Source of the DNA: Micromussa lordhowensis | Lineage: Eukaryota > Cnidaria > Anthozoa > Scleractinia > Lobophylliidae | Reading direction: 5' to 3' | Length of the DNA stretch: 64,000 nucleotides | Assembly: GCA_964020085.1 (NCBI GenBank) | Contig: OZ026604.1 | Span: 25,203,427 to 25,267,426 of the forward strand | In this document: in pieces, positions 35,418 to 48,943 of the stretch | Position numbering within the stretch: the stretch's first letter is position 1 | How the letters are laid out: the number at the start of each line of letters is the position of its first letter | The notes under the pieces: model-generated | Told to the model about the DNA's origin: nothing | What the model saw: only the letters and a program-made list of their open reading frames with translations | Database searches by the model: none | Made by a program: the position numbers and the translations under genes

Positions 35418-36833
35418 AACCCGGACCGACCCCGGGAGTGCTTTGGTGGTATTAGTTTGCAAAGTTGCGACGCGCGCAAAGTTCGGCTAATTAGCAAACG
35501 GGCTGGTTAGCATAGTGCGAGATGTCGCGCAGCTCCGAAACTTTGCATGTGGACCCGGACCCACCCCAGGAGTGCTTTGGTGCCATTAGTTTGCCAAGTT
35601 GCGACACGCGTCAAGCTCGGCTAACGAGTCAGCCAGCCGGCCACGCCTGGGGATCTGCGGGCTGATTAGCATAGTGGGAGATTTCGCGCAGCTCCGATAC
35701 TTCGCATTTGGACCCGGACCGACCCCGGGAGTGCTTTGGTGGTATTAGTTTGCAAAGTTGCGACGCGCGCAAAGTTCGGCTAATTAGCAAACGGGCTGGT
35801 TAGCATAGTGCGAGATGTCGCGCAGCTCCGAAACTTTGCATGTGGACCCGGACCCACCCCAGGAGTGCTTTGGTGCCATTAGTTTGCCAAGTTGCGACAC
35901 GCGTCAAGCTCGGCTAACGAGTCAGCCAGCCGGCCACGCCTGGGGATCTGCGGGCTGATTAGCATAGTGGGAGATTTCGCGCAGCTCCGATACTTCGCAT
36001 TTGGACCCGGACCGACCCCGGGAGTGCTTTGGTGGTATTAGTTTGCAAAGTTGCGACGCGCGCAAAGTTCGGCTAATTAGCAAACGGGCTGGTTAGCATA
36101 GTGCGAGATGTCGCGCAGCTCCGAAACTTTGCATGTGGACCCGGACCCACCCCAGGAGTGCTTTGGTGCCATTAGTTTGCCAAGTTGCGACACGCGTCAA
36201 GCTCGGCTAACGAGTCAGCCAGCCGGCCACGCCTGGGGATCTGCGGGCTGATTAGCATAGTGGGAGATTTCGCGCAGCTCCGATACTTCGCATTTGGACC
36301 CGGACCGACCCCGGGAGTGCTTTGGTGGTATTAGTTTGCAAAGTTGCGACGCGCGCAAAGTTCGGCTAATTAGCAAACGGGCTGGTTAGCATAGTGCGAG
36401 ATGTCGCGCAGCTCCGAAACTTTGCATGTGGACCCGGACCCACCCCAGGAGTGCTTTGGTGCCATTAGTTTGCCAAGTTGCGACACGCGTCAAGCTCGGC
36501 TAACGAGTCAGCCAGCCGGCCACGCCTGGGGATCTGCGGGCTGATTAGCATAGTGGGAGATTTCGCGCAGCTCCGATACTTCGCATTTGGACCCGGACCG
36601 ACCCCGGGAGTGCTTTGGTGGTATTAGTTTGCAAAGTTGCGACGCGCGCAAAGTTCGGCTAATTAGCAAACGGGCTGGTTAGCATAGTGCGAGATGTCGC
36701 GCAGCTCCGAAACTTTGCATGTGGACCCGGACCCACCCCAGGAGTGCTTTGGTGCCATTAGTTTGCCAAGTTGCGACACGCGTCAAGCTCGGCTAACGAG
36801 TCAGCCAGCCGGCCACGCCTGGGGATCTGCGGG
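35418..36833 (+). repeat. Uniform array segment
   Basis: Just under five units in which I saw no departure from consensus. The segment ends at the first GGGGTGATT variant, which opens the variant-rich region. Confidence 0.75.
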
Positions 36834-39488
36834 GTGATTAGCATAGTGGGAGATTTCGCGCAGCTCCGATACTTCGCATTTGGACCCGGACCGACCCCGG
36901 GAGTGCTTTGGTGGTATTAGTTTGCAAAGTTGCGACGCGCTCAAAGTTCGGCTAATTAGCAAACGGGCTGGTTAGCATAGTGCGAGATGTCGCGCAGCTC
37001 CGAAACTTTGCATGTGGACCCGGACCCACCCCAGGAGTGCTTTGGTGCCATTAGTTTGCCAAGTTGCGACACGCGTCAAGCTCGGCTAACGAGTCAGCCA
37101 GCCGGCCACGCCTGGGGATCTGCGGGCTGATTAGCATAGTGGGAGATTTCGCGCAGCTCCGATACTTCGCATTTGGACCCGGACCGACCCCGGGAGTGCT
37201 TTGGTGGTATTAGTTTGCAAAGTTGCGACGCGCGCAAAGTGCGGCTAATTAGCAAACGGGCTGGTTAGCATAGTGCGAGATGTCGCGCAGCTCCGAAACT
37301 TTGCATGTGGACCCGGACCCACCCCAGGAGTGCTTTGGTGCCATTAGTTTGCCAAGTTGCGACACGCGTCAAGCTCGGCTAACGAGTCAGCCAGCCGGCC
37401 ACGCCTGGGGATCTGCGGGCTGATTAGCATAGTGGGAGATTTCGCGCAGCTCCGATACTTCGCATTTGGACCCGGACCGACCCCGGGAGTGCTTTGGTGG
37501 TATTAGTTTGCAAAGTTGCGACGCGCACAAAGTTCGGCTAATTAGCAAACGGGCTGGTTAGCATAGTGCGAGATGTCGCGCAGCTCCGAAACTTTGCATG
37601 TGGACCCGGACCCACCCCAGGAGTGCTTTGGTGCCATTAGTTTGCCAAGTTGCGACACGCGTCAAGCTCGGCTAACGAGTCAGCCAGCCGGCCACGCCTG
37701 GGGATCTGCGGGCTGATTAGCATAGTGGGAGATTTCGCGCAGCTCCGATACTTCGCATTTGGACCCGGACCGACCCCGGGAGTGCTTTGGTGGTATTAGT
37801 TTGCAAAGTTGCGACGCGCGCAAAGTTCGGCTAATTAGCAAACGGGCTGGTTAGCATAGTGCGAGATGTCGCGCAGCTCCGAAACTTTGCATGTGGACCC
37901 GGACCCACCCCAGGAGTGCTTTGGTGCCATTAGTTTGCCAAGTTGCGACACGCGTCAAGCTCGGCTAACGAGTCAGCCAGCCGGCCACGCCTGGGGATCT
38001 GCGGGCTGATTAGCATAGTGGGAGATTTCGCGCAGCTCCGATACTTCGCATTTGGACCCGGACCGACCCCGGGAGTGCTTTGGTGGTATTAGTTTGCAAA
38101 GTTGCGACGCGCGCAAAGTTCGGCTAATTAGCAAACGGGCTGGTTAGCATAGTGCGAGATGTCGCGCAGCTCCGAAACTTTGCATGTGGACCCGGACCCA
38201 CCCCAGGAGTGCTTTGGTGCCATTAGTTTTCCAAGTTGCGACACGCGTCAAGCTCGGCTAACGAGTCAGCCAGCCGGCCACGCCTGGGGATCTGCGGGCT
38301 GATTAGCATAGTGGGAGATTTCGCGCAGCTCCGATACTTCGCATTTGGACCCGGACCGACCCCAAGAGTGCTTTGGTGGTATTAGTTTGCAAAGTTGCGA
38401 CGCGCGCAAAGTTCGGCTAATTAGCAAACGGGCTGGTTAGCATAGTGCGAGATGTCGCGCAGCTCCGAAACTTTGCATGTGGACCCGGACCCACCCCAGG
38501 AGTGCTTTGGTGCCATTAGTTTGCCAAGTTGCGACATGCGTCAAGCTCGGCTAACGAGTCAGCCAGCCGGCCACGCCTGGGGATCTGCGGGCTGATTAGC
38601 ATAGTGGGAGATTTCGCGCAGCTCCGATACTTCGCATTTGGACCCGGACCGACCCCGGGAGTGCTTTGGTGGTATTAGTTTGCAAAGTTGCGACGCGCGC
38701 AAAGTTCGGCTAATTAGCAAACGGGCTGGTTAGCATAGTGCGAGATGTCGCGCAGCTCCGAAACTTTGCATGTGGACCCGGACCCACCCCAGGAGTGCTT
38801 TGGTGCCATTAGTTTGCCAAGTTGCGACACGCGTCAAGCTCGGCTAACGAGTCAGCCAGCCGGCCACGCCTGGGGATCTGCGGGCTGATTAGCATAGTGG
38901 GAGATTTCGCGCAGCTCCGATACTTCGCATTTGGACCCGGACCGACCCCGGGAGTGCTTTGGTGGTATTAGTTTGCAAAGTTGCGACGCGCGCAAAGTTC
39001 GGCTAATTAGCAAACGGGCTGGTTAGCATAGTGCGAGATGTCGCGCAGCTCCGAAACTTTGCATGTGGACCCGGACCCACCCCAGGAGTGCTTTGGTGCC
39101 ATTAGTTTGCCAAGTTGCGACACGCGTCAAGCTCGGCTAACGAGTCAGCCAGCCGGCCACGCCTGGGGATCTGCGGGCTGATTAGCATAGTGGGAGATTT
39201 CGCGCAGCTCCGATACTTCGCATTTGGACCCGGACCGACCCCGGGAGTGCTTTGGTGGTATTAGTTTGCAAAGTTGCGACGCGCGCAAAGTTCGGCTAAT
39301 TAGCAAACGGGCTGGTTAGCATAGTGCGAGATGTCGCGCAGCTCCGAAACTTTGCATGTGGACCCGGACCCACCCCAGGAGTGCTTTGGTGCCATTAGTT
39401 TGCCAAGTTGCGACACGCGTCAAGCTCGGCTAACGAGTCAGCCAGCCGGCCACGCCTGGGGATCTGCGGGCTGATTAGCATAGTGGGA

Positions 39489-42400
39489 TATTTCGCGCAG
39501 CTCCGATACTTCGCATTTGGACCCGGACCGACCCCGGGAGTGCTTTGGTGGTATTAGTTTGCAAAGTTGCGACGCGCGCAAAGTTCGGCTAATTAGCAAA
39601 CGGGCTGGTTAGCATAGTGCGAGATGTCGCGCAGCTCCGAAACTTAGCATGTGGACCCGGACCCACCCCAGGAGTGCTTTGGTGCCATTAGTTTGCCAAG
39701 TTGCGACACGCGTCAAGCTCGGCTAACGAGTCAGCCAGCCGGCCACGCCTGGGGATCTGCGGGCTGATTAGCATAGTGGGAGATTTCGCGCAGCTCCGAT
39801 ACTTCGCATTTGGACCCGGACCGACCCCGGGAGTGCTTTGGTGGTATTAGTTTGCAAAGTTGCGACGCGCGCAAAGTTCGGCTAATTAGCAAACGGGCTG
39901 GTTAGCATAGTGCGAGATGTCGCGCAGCTCCGAAACTTTGCATGTTGACCCGGACCCACCCCAGGAGTGCTTTGGTGCCATTAGTTTGCCAAGTTGCGAC
40001 ACGCGTCAAGCTCGGCTAACGAGTCAGCCAGCCGGCCACGCCTGGGGATCTGCGGGCTGATTAGCATAGTGGGAGATTTCGCGCAGCTCCGATACTTCGC
40101 ATTTGGACCCGGACCGACCCCGGGAGTGCTTTGGTGGTATTAGTTTGCAAAGTTGCGACGCGCGCAAAGTTCGGCTAATTAGCAAACGGGCTGGTTAACA
40201 TAGTGCGAGATGTCGCGCAGCTCCGAAACTTTGCATGTGGACCCGGACCCACCCCAGGAGTGCTTTGGTGCCATTAGTTTGCCAAGTTGCGACACGCGTC
40301 AAGCTCGGCTAACGAGTCAGCCAGCCGGCCACGCCTGGGGATCTGCGGGCTGATTAGCATAGTGGGATATTTCGCGCAGCTCCGATACTTCGCATTTGGA
40401 CCCGGACCGACCCCGGGAGTGCTTTGGTGGTATTAGTTTGCAAAGTTGCGACGCGCGCAAAGTTCGGCTAATTAGCAAACGGGCTGGTTAGCATAGTGCG
40501 AGATGTCGCGCAGCTCCGAAACTTAGCATGTGGACCCGGACCCACCCCAGGAGTGCTTTGGTGCCATTAGTTTGCCAAGTTGCGACACGCGTCAAGCTCG
40601 GCTAACGAGTCAGCCAGCCGGCCACGCCTGGGGATCTGCGGGCTGATTAGCATAGTGGGAGATTTCGCGCAGCTCCGATACTTCGCATTTGGACCCGGAC
40701 CGACCCCGGGAGTGCTTTGGTGGTATTAGTTTGCAAAGTTGCGACGCGCGCAAAGTTCGGCTAATTAGCAAACGGGCTGGTTAGCATAGTGCGAGATGTC
40801 GCGGAGCTCCGAAACTTTGCATGTGGACCCGGACCCACCCCAGGAGTGCTTTGGTGCCATTAGTTTGCCAAGTTGCGACACGCGTCAAGCTCGGCTAACG
40901 AGTCAGCCAGCCGGCCACGCCTGGGGATCTGCGGGCTGATTAGCATAGTGGGAGATTTCGCGCAGCTCCGATACTTCGCATTTGGACCCGGACCGACCCC
41001 GGGAGTGCTTTGGTGGTATTAGTTTGCAAAGTTGCGACGCGCGCAAAGTTCGGCTAATTAGCAAACGGGCTGGTTAACATAGTGCGAGATGTCGCGCAGC
41101 TCCGAAACTTTGCATGTGGACCCGGACCCACCCCAGGAGTGCTTTGGTGCCATTAGTTTGCCAAGTTGCGACACGCGTCAAGCTCGGCTAACAAGTCAGC
41201 CAGCCGGCCACGCCTGGGGATCTGCGGGCTGATTAGCATAGTGGGAGATTTCGCGCAGCTCCGATACTTCGCATTTGGACCCGGACCGACCCCGGGAGTG
41301 CTTTGGTGGTATTAGTTTGCAAAGTTGCGACGCGCGCAAAGTTCGGCTAATTAGCAAACGGGCTGGTTCGCATAGTGCGAGATGTCGCGCAGCTCCGAAA
41401 CTTTGCATGTGGACCCGGACCCACCCCAGGAGTGCTTTGGTGCCATTAGTTTGCCAAGTTGCGACACGCGTCAAGCTCGGCTAACGAGTCAGCCAGCCGG
41501 CCACGCCTGGGGATCTGCGGGCTGATTAGCATAGTGGGAGATTTCGCGCAGCTCCGATACTTCGCATTTGGACCCGGACCGACCCCGGGAGTGCTTTGGT
41601 GGTATTAGTTTGCAAAGTTGCGACGCGCGCAAAGTTCGGCTAATTAGCAAACGGGCTGGTTAGCATAGTGCGAGATGTCGCGCAGCTCCGAAACTTTGCA
41701 TGTGGACCCGGACCCACCCCAGGAGTGCTTTGGTGCCATTAGTTTGCCAAGTTGCGACACGCGTCAAGCTCGGCTAACGAGTCAGCCAGCCGGCCATGCC
41801 TGGGGATCTGCGGGGTGATTAGCATAGTGGGAGATTTCGCGCAGCTCCGATACTTCGCATTTGGACCCGGACCGACCCCGGGAGTGCTTTGGTGGTATTA
41901 GTTTGCAAAGTTGCGACGCGCTCAAAGTTCGGCTAATTAGCAAACGGGCTGGTTAGCATAGTGCGAGATGTCGCGCAGCTCCGAAACTTTGCATGTGGAC
42001 CCGGACCCACCCCAGGAGTGCTTTGGTGCCATTAGTTTGCCAAGTTGCGACACGCGTCAAGCTCGGCTAACGAGTCAGCCAGCCGGCCACGCCTGGGGAT
42101 CTGCGGGCTGATTAGCATAGTGGGATATTTCGCGCAGCTCCGATACTTCGCATTTGGACCCGGACCGACCCCGGGAGTGCTTTGGTGGTATTAGTTTGCA
42201 AAGTTGCGACGCGCGCAAAGTTCGGCTAATTAGCAAACGGGCTGGTTAGCATAGTGCGAGATGTCGCGCAGCTCCGAAACTTAGCATGTGGACCCGGACC
42301 CACCCCAGGAGTGCTTTGGTGCCATTAGTTTGCCAAGTTGCGACACGCGTCAAGCTCGGCTAACGAGTCAGCCAGCCGGCCACGCCTGGGGATCTGCGGG

Positions 42401-43573
42401 CTGATTAGCATAGTGGGAGATTTCGCGCAGCTCCGATACTTCGCATTTGGACCCGGACCGACCCCGGGAGTGCTTTGGTGGTATTAGTTTGCAAAGTTGC
42501 GACGCGCGCAAAGTTCGGCTAATTAGCAAACGGGCTGGTTAGCATAGTGCGAGATGTCGCGGAGCTCCGAAACTTTGCATGTGGACCCGGACCCACCCCA
42601 GGAGTGCTTTGGTGCCATTAGTTTGCCAAGTTGCGACACGCGTCAAGCTCGGCTAACGAGTCAGCCAGCCGGCCACGCCTGGGGATCTGCGGGCTGATTA
42701 GCATAGTGGGAGATTTCGCGCAGCTCCGATACTTCGCATTTGGACCCGGACCGACCCCGGGAGTGCTTTGGTGGTATTAGTTTGCAAAGTTGCGACGCGC
42801 GCAAAGTTCGGCTAATTAGCAAACGGGCTGGTTAACATAGTGCGAGATGTCGCGCAGCTCCGAAACTTTGCATGTGGACCCGGACCCACCCCAGGAGTGC
42901 TTTGGTGCCATTAGTTTGCCAAGTTGCGACACGCGTCAAGCTCGGCTAACAAGTCAGCCAGCCGGCCACGCCTGGGGATCTGCGGGCTGATTAGCATAGT
43001 GGGAGATTTCGCGCAGCTCCGATACTTCGCATTTGGACCCGGACCGACCCCGGGAGTGCTTTGGTGGTATTAGTTTGCAAAGTTGCGACGCGCGCAAAGT
43101 TCGGCTAATTAGCAAACGGGCTGGTTCGCATAGTGCGAGATGTCGCGCAGCTCCGAAACTTTGCATGTGGACCCGGACCCACCCCAGGAGTGCTTTGGTG
43201 CCATTAGTTTGCCAAGTTGCGACACGCGTCAAGCTCGGCTAACGAGTCAGCCAGCCGGCCACGCCTGGGGATCTGCGGGCTGATTAGCATAGTGGGAGAT
43301 TTCGCGCAGCTCCGATACTTCGCATTTGGACCCGGACCGACCCCGGGAGTGCTTTGGTGGTATTAGTTTGCAAAGTTGCGACGCGCGCAAAGTTCGGCTA
43401 ATTAGCAAACGGGCTGGTTAGCATAGTGCGAGATGTCGCGCAGCTCCGAAACTTTGCATGTGGACCCGGACCCACCCCAGGAGTGCTTTGGTGCCATTAG
43501 TTTGCCAAGTTGCGACACGCGTCAAGCTCGGCTAACGAGTCAGCCAGCCGGCCATGCCTGGGGATCTGCGGGG
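39489..43573 (+). repeat. 3-unit and 6-unit duplications within the variant-rich region
   Basis: GGGATATTT recurs from 39489 to 40368 (+879 bp) and to 42126 (+1758 bp). ACTTAGCATG, GCGGAGCTCC, GGTTAACAT, AACAAGTCAG and GGTTCGCAT follow in the same order in the copies at about 40.4-41.4 kb and 42.1-43.1 kb. The GGTTCGCAT change removes a stop (TTAGCATAG) and so creates matching spurious frames on both strands near 41.3 and 43.1 kb. Confidence 0.82.
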
Positions 43574-44508
43574 TGATTAGCATAGTGGGAGATTTCGCGC
43601 AGCTCCGATACTTCGCATTTGGACCCGGACCGACCCCGGGAGTGCTTTGGTGGTATTAGTTTGCAAAGTTGCGACGCGCTCAAAGTTCGGCTAATTAGCA
43701 AACGGGCTGGTTAGCATAGTGCGAGATGTCGCGCAGCTCCGAAACTTTGCATGTGGACCCGGACCCACCCCAGGAGTGCTTTGGTGCCATTAGTTTGCCA
43801 AGTTGCGACACGCGTCAAGCTCGGCTAACGAGTCAGCCAGCCGGCCATGCCTGGGGATCTGCGGGGTGATTAGCATAGTGGGAGATTTCGCGCAGCTCCG
43901 ATACTTCGCATTTGGACCCGGACCGACCCCGGGAGTGCTTTGGTGGTATTAGTTTGCAAAGTTGCGACGCGCTCAAAGTTCGGCTAATTAGCAAACGGGC
44001 TGGTTAGCATAGTGCGAGATGTCGCGCAGCTCCGAAACTTTGCATGTGGACCCGGACCCACCCCAGGAGTGCTTTGGTGCCATTAGTTTGCCAAGTTGCG
44101 ACACGCGTCAAGCTCGGCTAACGAGTCAGCCAGCCGGCCACGCCTGGGGATCTGCGGGCTGATTAGCATAGTGGGAGATTTCGCGCAGCTCCGATACTTC
44201 GCATTTGGACCCGGACCGACCCCGGGAGTGCTTTGGTGGTATTAGTTTGCAAAGTTGCGACGCGCGCAAAGTTCGGCTAATTAGCAAACGGGCTGGTTAG
44301 CATAGTGCGAGATGTCGCGCAGCTCCGAAACTTTGCATGTGGACCCGGACCCACCCCAGGAGTGCTTTGGTGCCATTAGTTTGCCAAGTTGCGACACGCG
44401 TCAAGCTCGGCTAACGAGTCAGCCAGGCGGCCACGCCTGGGGATCTGCGGGCTGATTAGCATAGTGGGAGATTTCGCGCAGCTCCGATACTTCGCATTTG
44501 GACCCGGA

Positions 44509-47500
44509 ACGACCCCGGGAGTGCTTTGGTGGTATTAGTTTGCAAAGTTGCGACGCGCGCAAAGTTCGGCTAATTAGCAAACGGGCTGGTTAGCATAGTG
44601 CGAGATGTCGCGCAGCTCCGAAACTTTGCATGTGGACCCGGACCCACCCCAGGAGTGCTTTGGTGCCATTAGTTTGCCAAGTTGCGACACGCGTCAAGCT
44701 CGGCTAACGAGTCAGCCAGCCGGCCACGCCTGGGGATCTGCGGGCTGATTAGCATAGTGGGAGATTTCGCGCAGCTCCGATACTTCGCATTTGGACCCGG
44801 ACTGACCCCGGGAGTGCTTTGGTGGTATTAGTTTGCAAAGTTGCGACGCGCGCAAAGTTCGGCTAATTAGCAAACGGGCTGGTTAGCATAGTGCGAGATG
44901 TCGCGCAGCTCCGAAACTTTGCATGTGGACCCGGACCCACCTTAGGAGTGCTTTGGTGCCATTAGTTTGCCAAGTTGCGACACGCGTCAAGCTCGGCTAA
45001 CGAGTCAGCCAGCCGGCCACGCCTGGGGATCTGCGGGCTGATTAGCATAGTGGGAGATTTCGCGCAGCTCCGATACTTCGCATTTGGACCCGGACCGACC
45101 CCGGGAGTGCTTTGGTGGTATCAGTTTGCAAAGTTGCGACGCGCGCAAAGTTCGGCTAATTAGCAAACGGGCTGGTTAGCATAGTGCGAGATGTCGCGAG
45201 GCTCCGAAACTTTGCATGTGGACCCGGACCCACCCCAGGAGTGCTTTGGTGCCATTAGTTTGCCAAGTTGCGACACGCGTCAAGCTTGGCTAACGAGTCA
45301 GCCAGCCGGCCACGCCTGGGGATCTGCGGGCTGATTAGCATAGTGGGAGATTTCGCGCAGCTCCGATACTTCGCATTTGGACCCGGACCGACCCCGGGAG
45401 TGCTTTGGTGGTATTAGTTTGCAAAGTTGCGACGCGCGCAAAGTTCGGCTAATTAGCAAACGGGCTGGTTAGCATAGTGCGAGATGTCGCGCAGCTCCGA
45501 AACTTTGCATGTGGACCCGGACCCACCCCAGGAGTGCTTTGGTGCCATTAGTTTGCCAAGTTGCGACACGCGTCAAGCTCGGCTAACGAGTCAGCCAGCC
45601 GGCCACGCCTGGGGATCTGCGGGGTGATTAGCATAGTGGGAGATTTCGCGCAGCTCCGATACTTCGCATTTGGACCCGGACCGACCCCGGGAGTGCTTTG
45701 GTGGTATTAGTTTGCAAAGCTGCGACGCGCTCAAAGTTCGGCTAATTAGCAAACGGGCTGGTTAGCATAGTGCGAGATGTCGCGCAGCTCCGAAACTTTG
45801 CATGTGGACCCGGACCCACCCCAGGAGTGCTTTGGTGCCATTAGTTTGCCAAGTTGCGACACGCGTCAAGCTCGGCTAACGAGTCAGCCAGCCGGCCACG
45901 CCTGGGGATCTGCGGGCTGATTAGCATAGTGGGAGATTTCGCGCAGCTCCGATACTTCGCATTTGGACCCGGACCGACCCCGGGAGTGCTTTGGTGGTAT
46001 TAGTTTGCAAAGTTGCGACGCGCGCAAAGTTCGGCTAATTAGCAAACGGGCTGGTTAGCATAGTGCGAGATGTCGCGCAGCTCCGAAACTTTGCATGTGG
46101 ACCCGGACCCACCCCAGGAGTGCTTTGGTGCCATTAGTTTGCCAAGTTGCGACACGCGTCAAGCTCGGCTAACGAGTCAGCCAGCCGGCCACGCCTGGGG
46201 ATCTGCGGGCTGATTAGCATAGTGGGAGATTTCGCGCAGCTCCGATACTTCGCATTTGGACCCGGAACGACCCCGGGAGTGCTTTGGTGGTATTAGTTTG
46301 CAAAGTTGCGACGCGCGCAAAGTTCGGCTAATTAGCAAACGGGCTGGTTAGCATAGTGCGAGATGTCGCGCAGCTCCGAAACTTTGCATGTGGACCCGGA
46401 CCCACCCCAGGAGTGCTTTGGTGCCATTAGTTTGCCAAGTTGCGACACGCGTCAAGCTCGGCTAACGAGTCAGCCAGCCGGCCACGCCTGGGGATCTGCG
46501 GGCTGATTAGCATAGTGGGAGATTTCGCGCAGCTCCGATACTTCGCATTTGGACCCGGACCGACCCCGGGAGTGCTTTGGTGGTATTAGTTTGCAAAGTT
46601 GCGACGCGCGCAAAGTTCGGCTAATTAGCAAACGGGCTGGTTAGCATAGTGCGAGATGTCGCGCAGCTCCGAAACTTTGCATGTGGACCCGGACCTACCC
46701 CAGGAGTGCTTTGGTGCCATTAGTTTGCCAAGTTGCGACACGCGTCAAGCTCGGCTAACGAGTCAGCCAGCCGGCCACGCCTGGGGATCTGCGGGCTGAT
46801 TAGCATAGTGGGATATTTCGCGCAGCTCCGATACTTCGCATTTGGACCCGGACCGACCCCGGGAGTGCTTTGGTGGTATTAGTTTGCAAAGTTGCGACGC
46901 GCGCAAAGTTCGGCTAATTAGCAAACGGGCTGGTTAGCATAGTGCGAGATGTCGCGCAGCTTCGAAACTTAGCATGTGGACCCGGACCCACCCCAGGAGT
47001 GCTTTGGTGCCATTAGTTTGCCAAGTTGCGACACGCGTCAAGCTCGGCTAACGAGTCAGCCAGCCGGCCACGCCTGGGGATCTGCGGGCTGATTAGCATA
47101 GTGGGAGATTTCGCGCAGCTCCGATACTTCGCATTTGGACCCGGACCGACCCCGGGAGTGCTTTGGTGGTATTAGTTTGCAAAGTTGCGACGCGCGCAAA
47201 GTTCGGCTAATTAGCAAACGGGTTGGTTAGCATAGTGCGAGATGTCGCGGAGCTCCGAAACTTTGCATGTGGACCCGGACCCACCCCAGGAGTGCTTTGG
47301 TGCCATTAGTTTGCCAAGTTGCGACACGCGTCAAGCTCGGCTAACGAGTCAGCCAGCCGGCCACGCCTGGGGATCTGTGGGCTGATTAGCATAGTGGGAG
47401 GTTTCGCGCAGCTCCGATACTTCGCATTTGGACCCGGACCGACCCCGGGAGTGCTTTGGTGGTATTAGTTTGCAAAGTTGCGACGCGCGCAAAGTTCGGC

Positions 47501-48943
47501 TAATTAGCAAATGGGCTGGTTAACATAGTGCGAGATGTCGCGCAGCTCCGAAACTTTGCATGTGGACCCGGACCCACCCCAGGAGTGCTTTGGTGCCATT
47601 AGTTTGCCAAGTTGCGACACGCGTCAAGCTCGGCTAACGAGTCAGCCAGCCGGCCACGCCTGGGGATCTGCGGGCTGATTAGCATAGTGGGAGATTTCGC
47701 GCAGCTCCGATACTTCGCATTTGGACCCGGAACGACCCCGGGAGTGCTTTGGTGGTATTAGTTTGCAAAGTTGCGACGCGCGCAAAGTTCAGCTAATTAG
47801 CAAACGGGCTGGTTAGCATAGTGCGAGATGTCGCGCAGCTCCGAAACTTTGCATGTGGACCCGGACCCACCCCAGGAGTGCTTTGGTGCCATTAGTTTGC
47901 CAAGTTGCGACACGCGTCAAGCTCGGCTAACGAGTCAGCCAGCCGGCCACGCCTGGGGATCTGCGGGCTGATTAGCATAGTGGGAGATTTCGCGCAGCTC
48001 CGATACTTCGCATTTGGACCTAGACTGACCCCGGGAGTGCTTTGGTGGTATTAGTTTGCAAAGTTGCGACGCGCGCAAAGTTCGGCTAATTAGCAAACGG
48101 GCTGGTTAGCATAGTGCGAGATGTCGCGCAGCTCCGAAACTTTGCATGTGGACCCGGACCCACCTTAGGAGTGCTTTGGTGCCATTAGTTTGCCAAGTTG
48201 CGACACGCGTCAAGCTCGGCTAACGAGTCAGCCAGCCGGCCACGCCTGGGGATCTGCGGGCTGATTAGCATAGTGGGAGATTTCGCGCAGCTCCGATACT
48301 TCGCATTTGGACCCGGACCGACCCCGGGAGTGCTTTGGTGGTATCAGTTTGCAAAGTTGCGACGCGCGCAAAGTTCGGCTAATTAGCAAACGGGCTGGTT
48401 AGCATAGTGCGAGATGTCGCGCAGCTCCGAAACTTTGCATGTGGACCCGGACCCACGCCAGGAGTGCTTTGGTGCCATTAGTTTGCCAAGTTGCGACACG
48501 CGTCAAGCTCGGCTAACGAGTCAGCCAGCCGGCCACGCCTGGGGATCTGCGGGCTGATTAGCATAGTGGGAGATTTCGCGCAGCTCCGATACTTCGCATT
48601 TGGACCCGGACCGACCCCGGGAGTGCTTTGGTGGTATTAGTTTGCAAAGTTGCGACGCGCGCAAAGTTCGGCTAATTAGCAAACGGGCTGGTTAGCATAG
48701 TGCGAGATGTCGCGCAGCTCCGAAACTTTGCATGTGGACCCGGACCCACCCCAGGAGTGCTTTGGTGCCATTAGTTTGCCAAGTTGCGACACGCGTCAAG
48801 CTCGGCTAACAAGTCAGCCAGCCGGCCACGCCTGGGGATCTGCGGGGTGATTAGCATAGTGGGAGATTTCGCGCAGCTCCGATACTTCGCATTTGGACCC
48901 GGACCGACCCCGGGAGTGCTTTGGTGGTATTAGTTTGCAAAGC
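44509..48943 (+). repeat. 11-unit (3223-bp) higher-order block pair
   Basis: An ordered set of variants, namely CCCGGAACG (44509), GGACTGACC (44803), CACCTTAGG (about 44942), GGTATCAG (about 45121), GGGGTGATT (45624) and AAAGCTGCG (about 45720), is repeated at +3223 bp (47732, 48026, about 48165, about 48344, 48847, about 48943). Partial versions recur further on at 51833, 52712 and 54177. The GGTATCAG change removes a TTAG stop and accounts for the 62-codon spurious frames near 44975, 48198, 53178 and 54643. Confidence 0.82.

Noticed and set aside
41196..41474. 92-codon minus-strand frames repeated at 41196-41474, 42954-43232 and 50571-50849
   Set aside because: They arise where a TTAGCATAG stop region is changed to TTCGCATAG in one variant unit that was then copied. 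Identity between them reflects duplication of the satellite, not conservation of a protein.
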